DNA of 6,628 nucleotides from Thioalkalivibrio sp. (lineage in GTDB: Bacteria > Pseudomonadota > Gammaproteobacteria > Ectothiorhodospirales > Ectothiorhodospiraceae), in the NCBI GenBank assembly GCA_007133115.1, contig SLNI01000084.1, positions 1 through 6,628 of the forward strand, given 5' to 3'. The position numbers and the translations under genes are program-made. The notes below the pieces were generated by a model. The model was not told where the DNA came from. It saw only the letters and a list, made by a program, of their open reading frames with translations, and did no database searches. Positions 1 through 6,628 of the stretch are shown here, piece after piece; within the stretch, counting starts at the first letter, position 1, and every line of letters begins with the position of its first letter.

Positions 1-502
1 CACCCCCCAAAATCAGGGTTTCGTCGACGACGATTTTCTCCCCATGTTCCAGTACCTGCCGATCGTGTGCGTTCAGGTGGGCCGCGGTGGTGACATCGAA
101 GAGTTCCTCGTCACATTTCCCTAGGATTTCCCTGGCCGGCCGCCCCAGCATTTCGGCCATTCGGCGATTGACGTAGCTATACCGCAGGTCGGGCGTCTTG
201 ATGAAAACGGAGGCCTCGAGGCTGTCCAGAACGGTGGACAGTCGCTGTTCCTTTTCCATGAGCGCAGTCACGCGACGGGCTTCCCTTCGGCGAAGCAGCA
301 GGGACACAGCCAGTGCCGCCGAGAGCACGACGATGAGCGCCACGGCCAGCCAGTCGATCGCTTCCGGAGCGGCGGGTAATGCTTCCGCACCCGGAATACC
401 CACGGTTGCGCCCTGGGCCCCTTGTGCAATGAGCGGAACCAGAAGGTACCAGGGCCGGAGGGACCAGAATCGCAAAAAACTCCTTGTGACCGCTTTTGGC
501 AT
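1..502 (-). CDS. Membrane-anchored PAS-domain sensor protein, N-terminal part (runs off left edge)
   Basis: This frame is open from an ATG at 502 to the window edge, giving 167 residues with no stop. A basic N-terminus precedes a hydrophobic stretch at about 18-31, which could be a signal peptide or first membrane segment. A second strong membrane segment lies at about 51-70 and ends in an Arg-rich stop-transfer sequence (RRREARR). A short coiled linker (about 79-90) leads into a PAS domain from about residue 88, recognised by VFIKTPDLRYSYVN and the following helix. The layout is that of a membrane sensor whose PAS domain is cytoplasmic. The output module (histidine kinase, GGDEF/EAL or other) lies outside the window, so the signalling type cannot be named. 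The chosen ATG has AAGG six bases upstream. An in-frame ATG at 541 would add 13 residues but has its GGAG directly abutting the start. It follows aat by 173 nt on the same strand and may have its own promoter. Confidence 0.75.
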   Translation of the reverse strand, partial: MPKAVTRSFLRFWSLRPWYLLVPLIAQGAQGATVGIPGAEALPAAPEAIDWLAVALIVVLSAALAVSLLLRRREARRVTALMEKEQRLSTVLDSLEASVFIKTPDLRYSYVNRRMAEMLGRPAREILGKCDEELFDVTTAAHLNAHDRQVLEHGEKIVVDETLILGG

Positions 503-579
503 GTTGAGCCTTGCTGGTGACTGCCGCGGCGCGGCGATCATCTCCTGCGTCGGTGGAGCGCGGCATCCGCCGGATGAGA

Positions 580-595
580 CATCTTCTTCAAGATG
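580..595 (-). repeat. Perfect 6-bp inverted repeat in the leader of the PAS-sensor gene
   Basis: CATCTT (580-585) and AAGATG (590-595) are perfect inverted copies around a 4-nt loop. A smaller 5-bp pair, CATCC/GGATG (564-568 and 572-576), lies next to it. No T-tract follows on either strand, so a Rho-independent terminator is not supported. This is a possible leader hairpin or may be chance. Confidence 0.3.
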
Positions 596-610
596 GTACG
601 GAGGACCTTG

Positions 611-655
611 ATTAAAAGCAAAGAATTATCCGGAAACGGAGGCACCCCATCGACT
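611..655 (-). promoter_or_regulatory. Weak candidate promoter region for the PAS-sensor gene
   Basis: This is the most AT-rich stretch between aat and the sensor gene. Read leftward it contains GATAAT (complement of 625-630) and TTTAAT (complement of 611-616), both acceptable -10 hexamers. Only poor -35 matches (about three of six bases) are found at suitable spacing. The sensor could equally be read through from aat. Confidence 0.25.
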
Positions 656-658
656 GGA

Positions 659-677
659 GAACCCGATAAACGGGTTC
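659..677 (-). other. Perfect 7-bp hairpin at the aat stop codon
   Basis: GAACCCG (659-665) and CGGGTTC (671-677) are perfect inverted copies around a 5-nt AT-rich loop. The 5' arm on the transcribed strand overlaps the aat TGA (676-678). No run of U follows, so this is not a typical intrinsic terminator. It could protect the mRNA 3' end or act as a weak or Rho-associated pause site. Confidence 0.4.
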
Positions 678-1428
678 ACGTCGACCGCCAGCCCGCTTCG
701 AGCGGGTGCAGGGATGGGTTGAACATCCAGGCGTCGGGACCCGGAGTCTGGGTCGTCAGCGTGGTGACGTGCTTCAGGAAGCGGTCGCGCGGTATCTCGG
801 TGGCCCCCATGGCGAGCATATGCGGCGTCGGGGTCTGGCTGTCGATCAGGGGCCATTCCCACGCGACGAGATGCCGGCACAGCCAGGCCAGGGCGACCTT
901 GGAAGCGTCGGTCGCCCTGGAAAACATCGATTCCCCACAGAACAGGCGTCCAACCGAGACACCGTAGAGGCCTCCGACCAGCTCCCCCTCGTGCCATACC
1001 TCCACCGAGTGCGCGTGGCCCGCGCGATGCAGTTGCAGGTAGGCATGACGCATCTCCACGGTGATCCACGTTCCCGTCGCCTCGGCGCGTTTCCCCCCAC
1101 AGGCCCTGATCACCGCTTCAAACGCTCGATCGAAGCTGATCTCGAAGCCACGGTTACGGATCGAGCGACGCAGGCTCCGCGAGATTCGCAGGGCGTTGGG
1201 TTCCAGGACCGTGCGGGGATCCGGGCTCCACCAGAGTATCGGTTGACCGGCCTCGTACCAGGGAAAGATACCTTCGTGGTAGGCACGCAGCAGTCGCGGC
1301 ATCGACAGGTCGCCACCGGCCGCCAACAGACCGTTGGGATCGACCCAGGCCTGGGACGGCGGGGGAAAGGGTTCATCCGTCACCCCGGCATGGAGCCAGG
1401 TGATCATCTTGCGCGCTTGTCCGCTCAC
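676..1428 (-). CDS. aat: Leucyl/phenylalanyl-tRNA--protein transferase
   Basis: Cytoplasmic enzyme that transfers Leu or Phe from aminoacyl-tRNA to the N-terminal Arg or Lys of proteins, creating N-degrons that ClpS delivers to ClpAP. The 250-residue product compares with 234 in E. coli and matches the family along its length: LLAAGGDLS (34-42), EGIFPWY (52-58), WWSPDPR (66-72), LRISRSLRR (80-88), GTWIT (119-123), GGLYGVSVGRLFCGESMFS (152-170) and LIDSQ (194-198). The Asp and Gln of LIDSQ (D196, Q198) correspond to residues implicated in catalysis in E. coli Aat. The start is a GTG at 1428 with AGGGAG six bases upstream. An ATG seven codons later (1407) lacks a comparable ribosome binding site but would also leave a complete enzyme. 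It is third in the trxB-DUF482-aat unit, 63 nt after its neighbour. Its binding site lies inside an inverted repeat (1431-1475), suggesting translational control. Confidence 0.97.
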   Translation of the reverse strand: MSGQARKMITWLHAGVTDEPFPPPSQAWVDPNGLLAAGGDLSMPRLLRAYHEGIFPWYEAGQPILWWSPDPRTVLEPNALRISRSLRRSIRNRGFEISFDRAFEAVIRACGGKRAEATGTWITVEMRHAYLQLHRAGHAHSVEVWHEGELVGGLYGVSVGRLFCGESMFSRATDASKVALAWLCRHLVAWEWPLIDSQTPTPHMLAMGATEIPRDRFLKHVTTLTTQTPGPDAWMFNPSLHPLEAGWRST

Positions 1429-1430
1429 CT

Positions 1431-1475
1431 CAGGCTCCCTGGACTGCTGGCCCGCTCGAAGAAGGACGGAGCCTG
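1431..1475 (-). promoter_or_regulatory. Inverted repeat that could sequester the aat ribosome binding site
   Basis: In the aat leader RNA, CAGGCTCC (complement of 1468-1475) and GGAGCCTG (complement of 1431-1438) are perfect 8-nt inverted copies separated by 29 nt. The downstream arm contains GGAG of the aat Shine-Dalgarno sequence and ends two bases before the GTG start. The upstream arm lies 16 nt after the stop codon of the preceding gene (1492-1494), so a ribosome terminating there would come close to it. This arrangement suits translational coupling, but folding and function are inferred. Confidence 0.45.
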
Positions 1476-1491
1476 GTGGCCATATCCCGAT

Positions 1492-2652
1492 TCAATCGTC
1501 GTTCCGATAGGGTGAGTGTTCCATCAGTGCCGCACACTGTGCCTCCATCATGTCCGCTTCGCGACGGCAGAAGTCCTGCACCGAAGTCCGGAAGCCCGGG
1601 CTGAGGACTGCGTGCACCGAGGCTGTCCGTGTCGGCAGAAAGCCCCTCGGGATCTTGTGTTCACCCTGTGCACCCGGTTCGAAGTGTGCGAGCCCTTCCT
1701 GGATGCAGAACTCGATGCCCTGATAGTAGCAGGTCTCGAAATGGAGGTCGGGGAGGTCCTCGACGCAGCCCCAGAATCGTCCGTAGAGGGTGTCGTGACC
1801 GCGATAGCAGAGCGCGGCGGCGATGGTGCGGTCCTCGATGCGCGCCTCGAACAGCACCACCTGAGGACCCAGCGCGGCCGCCGTCTCCATGAAAAAGGCC
1901 TGCGACAGGGTCGGCACACCCATGTGTTTTTCGAAGGTGTCTTCGTAGAAGCGATGAAAGCGCGCCCAATCCGCCGCATCGGCCGTCGCACCCGTCAGCG
2001 TGCGGAACGCCACGCCCTGTTCGGCAACCCGCCGGCGTTCCCGACGGATATTCTTGCGTTTTTTCGACGTCAGCGCGTCCAGGAAGGCATCGAAATCCGC
2101 ATACCCTGCATTGCTCCAGTGATACTGGCAGCCGATACGGCGGGACAGTCCGGCGGCCTCGCCCAGGCTCGCTTCCGATTCCTCGGGGAAAAGAACATGA
2201 ACGCCGGAGGCGCCCAGCTGCTCCCCCCGTGCGATCGCGGCATTGAGCAACTCGCGCTGCAGACCGGAACGATCCGGCTCGTCCGGGTGGGTCAGCAGTC
2301 GGGGCCCGGTCGCGGGCGTGTAGGGAACGCTGATCACCAGTTTCGGGTAATACGGTTGTCCGTTGCGCTCCCAGGCCGCCTGCCACGCCCAGTCGAACAC
2401 GAACTCGCCGTAGTTGTTGGTCTTCGCATAACAGGGTGCGGCACCGACCAGCCCGTCGCCGCGGAAGGCCAGCACGTGCTGGGGGAACCAGCCATAGCGC
2501 CGGCCCAGGCAGTCGTGACGTTCGAGACCCTCGAGAAACGCATGCCGCAGAAACGGCTCGGTCCCGTCCGTCAATGCATCCCAGGCCGATGCATCGACGT
2601 CCGCGAGACTGTCGCGTATCTCGATCCGCAGGTCCGTTGCCGCAGGGCTCAT
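1492..2652 (-). CDS. FemAB/GNAT-like protein of the DUF482 (COG3146, 'peptidogalycan biosynthesis') family
   Basis: The 386-residue protein matches the DUF482/FemAB-like family (PF04339) over its full length. Seen in the sequence: the N-terminal pattern with PFLRHAFLEGLE (33-44), the conserved run around NNYGEFVFDWAW (79-90) and YYPKLVISVPYTPATGPRLL (101-120), a strongly basic helix SKKRKNIRRERRRVAEQGV (196-214), YEDTFEKHMG (236-245), and the family C-terminal signature GAQGEHKIPRGFLPT (327-341). There is no signal peptide or membrane segment, so it is probably cytoplasmic. The family carries the acyl-CoA N-acyltransferase fold seen in FemABX and related transferases. Its substrate is not established, and the name 'peptidogalycan biosynthesis' in databases rests on that distant likeness. 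The ATG at 2652 has a weak GGGA five bases upstream and begins 37 nt after the trxB stop, so it is probably co-transcribed with trxB and aat. Confidence 0.88.
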   Translation of the reverse strand: MSPAATDLRIEIRDSLADVDASAWDALTDGTEPFLRHAFLEGLERHDCLGRRYGWFPQHVLAFRGDGLVGAAPCYAKTNNYGEFVFDWAWQAAWERNGQPYYPKLVISVPYTPATGPRLLTHPDEPDRSGLQRELLNAAIARGEQLGASGVHVLFPEESEASLGEAAGLSRRIGCQYHWSNAGYADFDAFLDALTSKKRKNIRRERRRVAEQGVAFRTLTGATADAADWARFHRFYEDTFEKHMGVPTLSQAFFMETAAALGPQVVLFEARIEDRTIAAALCYRGHDTLYGRFWGCVEDLPDLHFETCYYQGIEFCIQEGLAHFEPGAQGEHKIPRGFLPTRTASVHAVLSPGFRTSVQDFCRREADMMEAQCAALMEHSPYRNDD

Positions 2653-2689
2653 GAGGTCCCGTGGGGTCGGGCCGCGCCGCGCTGCGGGA

Positions 2690-3703
<1,014 letters not shown>

Positions 3704-3741
3704 TCACGCAGGGGCGCGACCGGGTCCGATTTTGGGTGCCG

Positions 3742-3770
3742 ATTATTGGGGAAGCCCGCGGCACTGTCCA
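3742..3770 (-). promoter_or_regulatory. Candidate sigma70-type promoter of the trxB operon
   Basis: Read leftward, TGGACA (complement of 3765-3770) matches the -35 consensus at five of six bases. AATAAT (complement of 3742-3747) matches the -10 at five of six, with the ideal 17-bp spacer between. Transcription would start near 3735, giving an untranslated leader of about 90 nt before the trxB ATG. This is the best promoter match I found in the window. It has not been tested, and sigma70 consensus is borrowed from E. coli. Confidence 0.6.
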
Positions 3771-3787
3771 ACGGCCACAATGGACAG
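3764..3787. repeat. 24-bp inverted repeat overlapping the trxB -35 element
   Basis: CTGTCCA (3764-3770) and TGGACAG (3781-3787) are perfect 7-bp inverted copies separated by 10 bp, so half-site centres are 17 bp apart. The left half contains the -35 hexamer of the trxB promoter candidate. That geometry suits a dimeric regulator binding one DNA face, but no regulator is identified. It is not a LexA box: CTGT and ACAG are 16 bp apart, not 8. Confidence 0.45.
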
Positions 3788-3803
3788 GCGGCGATGCGCC
3801 ACT

Positions 3804-3831
3804 TTGCGGCATCATTTTAACCACGTAGAAT
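3804..3831 (+). promoter_or_regulatory. Candidate promoter for ftsK
   Basis: TTGCGG (3804-3809, three of six -35 bases, including the conserved TTG) and TAGAAT (3826-3831, five of six -10 bases) are separated by 16 bp. Transcription would begin near 3838, leaving a leader of about 157 nt to the preferred ftsK start. The match is moderate. Confidence 0.4.
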
Positions 3832-3900
3832 CCAGAGTTCGAACGTTTCCTGAACCCCAGCGGAGGGTCGAAGGGCACGCGAGGCCGTTGGCTGCGATAG

Positions 3901-3928
3901 CATCCCGGGATGGCCGCTCAACCGCGGC
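3901..3928. repeat. 12-bp palindrome and adjacent hairpin in the ftsK leader
   Basis: CATCCCGGGATG (3901-3912) is a perfect 12-bp palindrome. It is followed at once by GCCGC (3913-3917) and GCGGC (3924-3928), which can form a 5-bp stem with a 6-nt loop. Both lie between the ftsK promoter candidate and its start codon. They could be an operator or leader RNA structure, or chance in GC-rich DNA. Confidence 0.35.
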
Positions 3929-3994
3929 GCGGCGCTTGTGACCGCTCCAGCCTGGATCCACTTCCGATTCAATTCACCCTCTGCGGATTCATTC

Positions 3995-6292
3995 ATGCCT
4001 GCAACCAAGGTCCAGACCGGTCCCGAGGCCAGCCTTAGCCGGCAACTGCTGCGCGGCCTTCGCGAGGGTGCGCTGCTGGTCTTCGGGATGCTGGCCCTGT
4101 ACCTGCTGGTCGCTCTGCTGACCTACGACGCTTCGGACCCCGGTTGGTCGGGGACCGGAGCGGACACGGCGGTGCAGAACCTGGGTGGGTCGGCGGGGGC
4201 CTGGTTTGCCGATGTGGCACTGCACCTGCTCGGCTATCTTGCCTACCTGATCCCCCTGGTGTTCATCGGGATTGGCTGGTGGCTGTTCCGGCACCGTCGC
4301 GATGCCACGATCGCGAACCCCCTCGAATTGACCCTGCGCGGCGCGGCGCTGTTCGTCGTCCTGCTGACCGGGGCGGGTCTGGCCGCCCTGCACTGGTTGC
4401 CCCGAAACATGCCCGTGCATGCGGGCGGCATCCTGGGGGACCTGGTTGCGCGTGCCACGGTGTCGGGACTTGGCCTCGTCGGGGCGACGCTGCTTCTGCT
4501 GGCGCTCTTTCTCGCTGCGCTGACACTGTTCACCGGGCTGTCCTGGTTTTCCGTGATGGACGGCCTGGGCAAGGGTATGTATGACCTGGCCGCCGAGCTC
4601 AAGGGTCGACTGGAAAGCCTGCGCGATCGGCGCATCGGTGCCGAGCAGAAGGCCCAGCGCGAAGTGCGTGTGGAAAAGGAGCGTGCCCGGGTGGCACACC
4701 GCCCGCCGTCGCGGGTGGAGCCGCGCATCGAGGCACCGCCGCCCAGCCCGCGGGTGATGAAGGAAAAGCAGGTGCCGCTGTTCGCCGGCGACATCACCGA
4801 CCCGCATCCGCCGCTGGGCCTGCTCGACGACCCGCCGGAGACGGTCATCGGCTATTCCTCGGAAGCGCTGCAGGCGATGTCCCGCCTGGTCGAGCTCAAG
4901 CTCCGGGATTTCGGCGTCGACGTGGAAGTGGTGGCGGTACAGCCGGGTCCCGTGATCACCCGCTTTGAACTGCATCCGGCGCCGGGTGTGAAAGTCGTGC
5001 GCATTTCCGCGCTGGCCAAGGATCTCGCGCGCTCGCTGTCCGTGATCGCGGTGCGGATCGTGGAGGTCATTCCCGGCAAGTCGACCGTCGGGCTGGAGAT
5101 TCCCAACGAACAGCGGGAACTCGTGACGCTGTCGGAAATCCTGCGCTCGACATTGTTCGAGTCGGCGAAATCACCGTTGACGGTGGCGTTGGGCAAGGAT
5201 ATCGGCGGCGCGCCGGTCATTGCCGACCTCGCGCGGATGCCCCACCTGCTGGTGGCCGGCACCACGGGTTCCGGCAAGTCGGTCGGCGTCAACGCGATGC
5301 TGATTTCCATGCTGTACAAGGCCACCGCCGAAGAGGTGCGATTGATCCTGATCGACCCGAAGATGCTCGAACTGTCGGTGTACGAGGGCATTCCGCATCT
5401 GCTCGCGCCCGTGGTGACGGACATGAAAGACGCCTCCAATGCCCTGCGCTGGGCTGTCGCGGAGATGGAGCGGCGCTACAAGCTGATGTCGCTGCTCGGG
5501 GTGCGCAACATCACGGGATACAACAAGAAGGTACGCGACGCGGAAGCTGCGGGCGAGCCGTTGGTCGATCCCACCTTCAAGCCCGACGATCAGGTGGCCG
5601 TGGTGGAACCGCCCAAGCTCGGACCCATGCCCTTCATCGTGGTGGTCGTCGATGAGTTCGCCGACATGATCATGGTGGTCGGCAAGAAGGTCGAGGAACT
5701 GATCGCACGGCTGGCGCAGAAGGCCCGTGCCGCGGGCATTCACCTGATCCTGGCCACCCAGCGTCCGTCCGTGGACGTGATCACGGGCCTCATCAAGGCG
5801 AACATCCCGACCCGCATCGCGTTCCAGGTGTCGTCGCGCGTGGATTCCCGCACCATCCTCGACCAGATGGGGGCCGAGCACCTGCTGGGCCACGGTGACA
5901 TGCTCTACCTGCCTCCGGGCAAGGCGCTGCCGGAACGCGTGCACGGCGCCTTCGTGGGCGATCTCGAGGTGCACAAGGTCGTGGAATATCTGAAGGCCAC
6001 CGGGGAGCCCGACTACGAGCACGCCATTCTGGAGGAACCGGAGGCGGGTGCGCCGGCAATCCCGGGACTGGAGGCGCATGCGTCCATGGCCGAGGGCGAC
6101 CCGCTGTATGACCAGGCGGTACAAATCGTGATCGAGTCGCGCAAGGCCTCCATTTCGTACGTGCAGCGACGCCTGAAGATCGGCTACAACCGCGCCGCGC
6201 GGATGATCGAGGACATGGAGGCGGCGGGTCTCGTCAGCCAGGTGCAGTCCAACGGGAACCGCGAGGTGCTGGTGCCCGGGGGCAGGGAGTGA
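3995..6292 (+). CDS. ftsK: DNA translocase FtsK
   Basis: Septum-located double-stranded DNA pump that clears the chromosome terminus from the closing septum and activates XerCD at dif. From the ATG at 3995 it has 765 residues. There are four membrane segments at about 25-44, 76-98, 115-135 and 155-184, then a short charged, Pro-rich linker (about 200-265). The motor domain follows, with Walker A GTTGSGKS (422-429), [10 protein letters not shown] (452-461), Walker [10 protein letters not shown] (549-557) and [13 protein letters not shown] (586-598). A C-terminal winged-helix gamma domain (about 701-761) contains [14 protein letters not shown], which reads KOPS sites and contacts XerD in E. coli FtsK. 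The linker is far shorter than in E. coli (1329 residues in total), as is common outside the enterics. An in-frame GTG at 3938 would add 19 residues. It has no ribosome binding site and follows directly on hairpin-forming leader sequence, so I prefer 3995, although that ATG also has only a weak GGA upstream. Confidence 0.97.
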   Translation: MPATKVQTGPEASLSRQLLRGLREGALLVFGMLALYLLVALLTYDASDPGWSGTGADTAVQNLGGSAGAWFADVALHLLGYLAYLIPLVFIGIGWWLFRHRRDATIANPLELTLRGAALFVVLLTGAGLAALHWLPRNMPVHAGGILGDLVARATVSGLGLVGATLLLLALFLAALTLFTGLSWFSVMDGLGKGMYDLAAELKGRLESLRDRRIGAEQKAQREVRVEKERARVAHRPPSRVEPRIEAPPPSPRVMKEKQVPLFAGDITDPHPPLGLLDDPPETVIGYSSEALQAMSRLVELKLRDFGVDVEVVAVQPGPVITRFELHPAPGVKVVRISALAKDLARSLSVIAVRIVEVIPGKSTVGLEIPNEQRELVTLSEILRSTLFESAKSPLTVALGKDIGGAPVIADLARMPHLLVAGTTGSGKSVGVNAMLISMLYKATAEEVRLILIDPKMLELSVYEGIPHLLAPVVTDMKDASNALRWAVAEMERRYKLMSLLGVRNITGYNKKVRDAEAAGEPLVDPTFKPDDQVAVVEPPKLGPMPFIVVVVDEFADMIMVVGKKVEELIARLAQKARAAGIHLILATQRPSVDVITGLIKANIPTRIAFQVSSRVDSRTILDQMGAEHLLGHGDMLYLPPGKALPERVHGAFVGDLEVHKVVEYLKATGEPDYEHAILEEPEAGAPAIPGLEAHASMAEGDPLYDQAVQIVIESRKASISYVQRRLKIGYNRAARMIEDMEAAGLVSQVQSNGNREVLVPGGRE
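6280..6287 (+). other. KOPS-type octamer at the 3' end of ftsK
   Basis: GGGCAGGG fits the E. coli FtsK-orienting consensus GGGNAGGG, on the same strand as ftsK and three bases before its stop codon. By the E. coli rule it would direct translocation rightward. A single 8-mer in GC-rich DNA may well be chance, and KOPS sequence has not been established for this organism. Confidence 0.3.
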
Positions 6293-6299
6293 CAGCGAC

Positions 6300-6322
6300 C
6301 CGGGTGCGCTGCGCGGCACCGG
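6300..6322 (+). other. GC-rich imperfect hairpin between ftsK and lolA
   Basis: CCGGGTGC (6300-6307) can pair with GCACCGG (6316-6322) with one bulged G, around an 8-nt loop. No T-tract follows, so I do not call it a terminator. The 88-nt gap has no convincing promoter, and lolA is probably read together with ftsK, possibly at reduced level. Confidence 0.25.
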
Positions 6323-6380
6323 TTCAGCATCGATTCAAGCGCGCGAGGCATACTGGCTTTCGGTCCACATCGGTATCGAC

Positions 6381-6628
6381 ATGTCCATGAAATCACTTGT
6401 TGCGCCCGTGATGCGTTCCCTGTTCACGCTGCTGCTTCTCCTTGCCCCGCAAATCGGATTTGCCGGCGCAGCGGACGCCCGGCTGGCCCTGGAGCGGTTC
6501 CTCGATGGCCTCGATTCGTTTTCAGCCGAGTTCACCCAGACGCTCACGGATGAGACCGATTTCGTTCTGCAGGAAGCGAGCGGGCGGTTCTCGCTGGCGC
6601 TGCCTGATCGACTGCGTTGGGAGCTTCA
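6381..6628 (+). CDS. lolA: Outer-membrane lipoprotein carrier protein LolA, N-terminal part (runs off right edge)
   Basis: Periplasmic chaperone that accepts lipoproteins from the LolCDE transporter and hands them to LolB at the outer membrane. The 82 residues present begin with a signal peptide: a basic start, a hydrophobic core (about 13-22), and a likely signal peptidase I site after AGA at 28-30. The mature start then shows LALERFLDGLDSFSAEFTQT (35-54), matching the LolA opening with its SAxFTQT motif. QEASGRFSLALPDRLRWEL (64-82) corresponds to the family's SG-x-PGRFRW beta-strand region, with PDRLRW instead of the usual PGRFRW. The ATG at 6381 is followed by another at 6387; neither has a strong ribosome binding site. 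The position directly after ftsK is the conserved ftsK-lolA order of Gammaproteobacteria, in which rarA commonly follows. Confidence 0.93.
   Translation, partial: MSMKSLVAPVMRSLFTLLLLLAPQIGFAGAADARLALERFLDGLDSFSAEFTQTLTDETDFVLQEASGRFSLALPDRLRWEL

Noticed and set aside
177..566. Minus-strand open frame overlapping the PAS sensor start (129 codons)
   Set aside because: It is out of frame with the sensor, which shows membrane segments and a PAS domain. This one is low-complexity and rich in Arg, Gly and Ser.
706..1515. Plus-strand open frame opposite aat (269 codons)
   Set aside because: It is antisense to a clear aat gene, and its sequence resembles no protein family that I recognise.
3764..3787. 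SOS (LexA) box upstream of ftsK
   Set aside because: CTGT and ACAG are present but 16 bp apart; the gammaproteobacterial LexA box needs 8.
3938..3994. GTG at 3938 as the ftsK start
   Set aside because: It has no Shine-Dalgarno sequence, it sits directly after hairpin-forming leader sequence, and the 19 extra residues do not look like a FtsK N-terminus. It is not excluded.
5171..6319. Minus-strand open frame opposite the FtsK motor domain (382 codons)
   Set aside because: Its composition is rich in His, Arg, Gln and Leu, typical of the reverse complement of a GC-rich gene. FtsK motifs are intact on the other strand.
6323..6354. Promoter for lolA (TTCAGC and CATACT)
   Set aside because: The spacing is 20 bp and both hexamers are poor matches.

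Overview
The window looks like ordinary chromosome from a high-GC gammaproteobacterium. It combines trxB, aat, ftsK and lolA, genes that lie close together around trxB-ftsK-lolA in many Gammaproteobacteria, including E. coli. The lrp gene found between trxB and ftsK in E. coli is absent here. The GC-rich third codon positions and the compact 765-residue FtsK would suit a Chromatiales or Ectothiorhodospiraceae-like lineage, but the sequence alone does not fix the genus. I see no mobile element, CRISPR array, tRNA, rRNA or sign of recent transfer.

Layout: two transcription units diverge from an intergenic region at about 3644-3994. The leftward unit is trxB (thioredoxin reductase), then a FemAB/GNAT-like protein of the DUF482 (COG3146) family, then aat (leucyl/phenylalanyl-tRNA--protein transferase). 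Gaps are 37 and 63 nt, so co-transcription is likely. After a 173-nt gap, a fourth leftward gene begins: a membrane-anchored PAS-domain sensor that is cut by the left edge of the window. The rightward unit is ftsK (DNA translocase) followed 88 nt later by lolA (outer-membrane lipoprotein carrier), which is cut by the right edge.

Functions: TrxB keeps thioredoxin reduced. Aat tags proteins with N-terminal basic residues for ClpS/ClpAP degradation. The DUF482 protein is uncharacterised but belongs to a superfamily that includes aminoacyl-tRNA-dependent transferases, which makes its place next to aat noteworthy. FtsK couples chromosome dimer resolution and terminus segregation to septation, and LolA ferries lipoproteins across the periplasm. 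The linkage is housekeeping synteny, not one pathway.

The window contains no clearly novel system. The observations most worth a second look are regulatory: a perfect 8-bp inverted repeat that could hide the aat ribosome binding site, a 24-bp inverted repeat lying on the -35 element of a good trxB promoter candidate, and a 12-bp palindrome in the ftsK leader.
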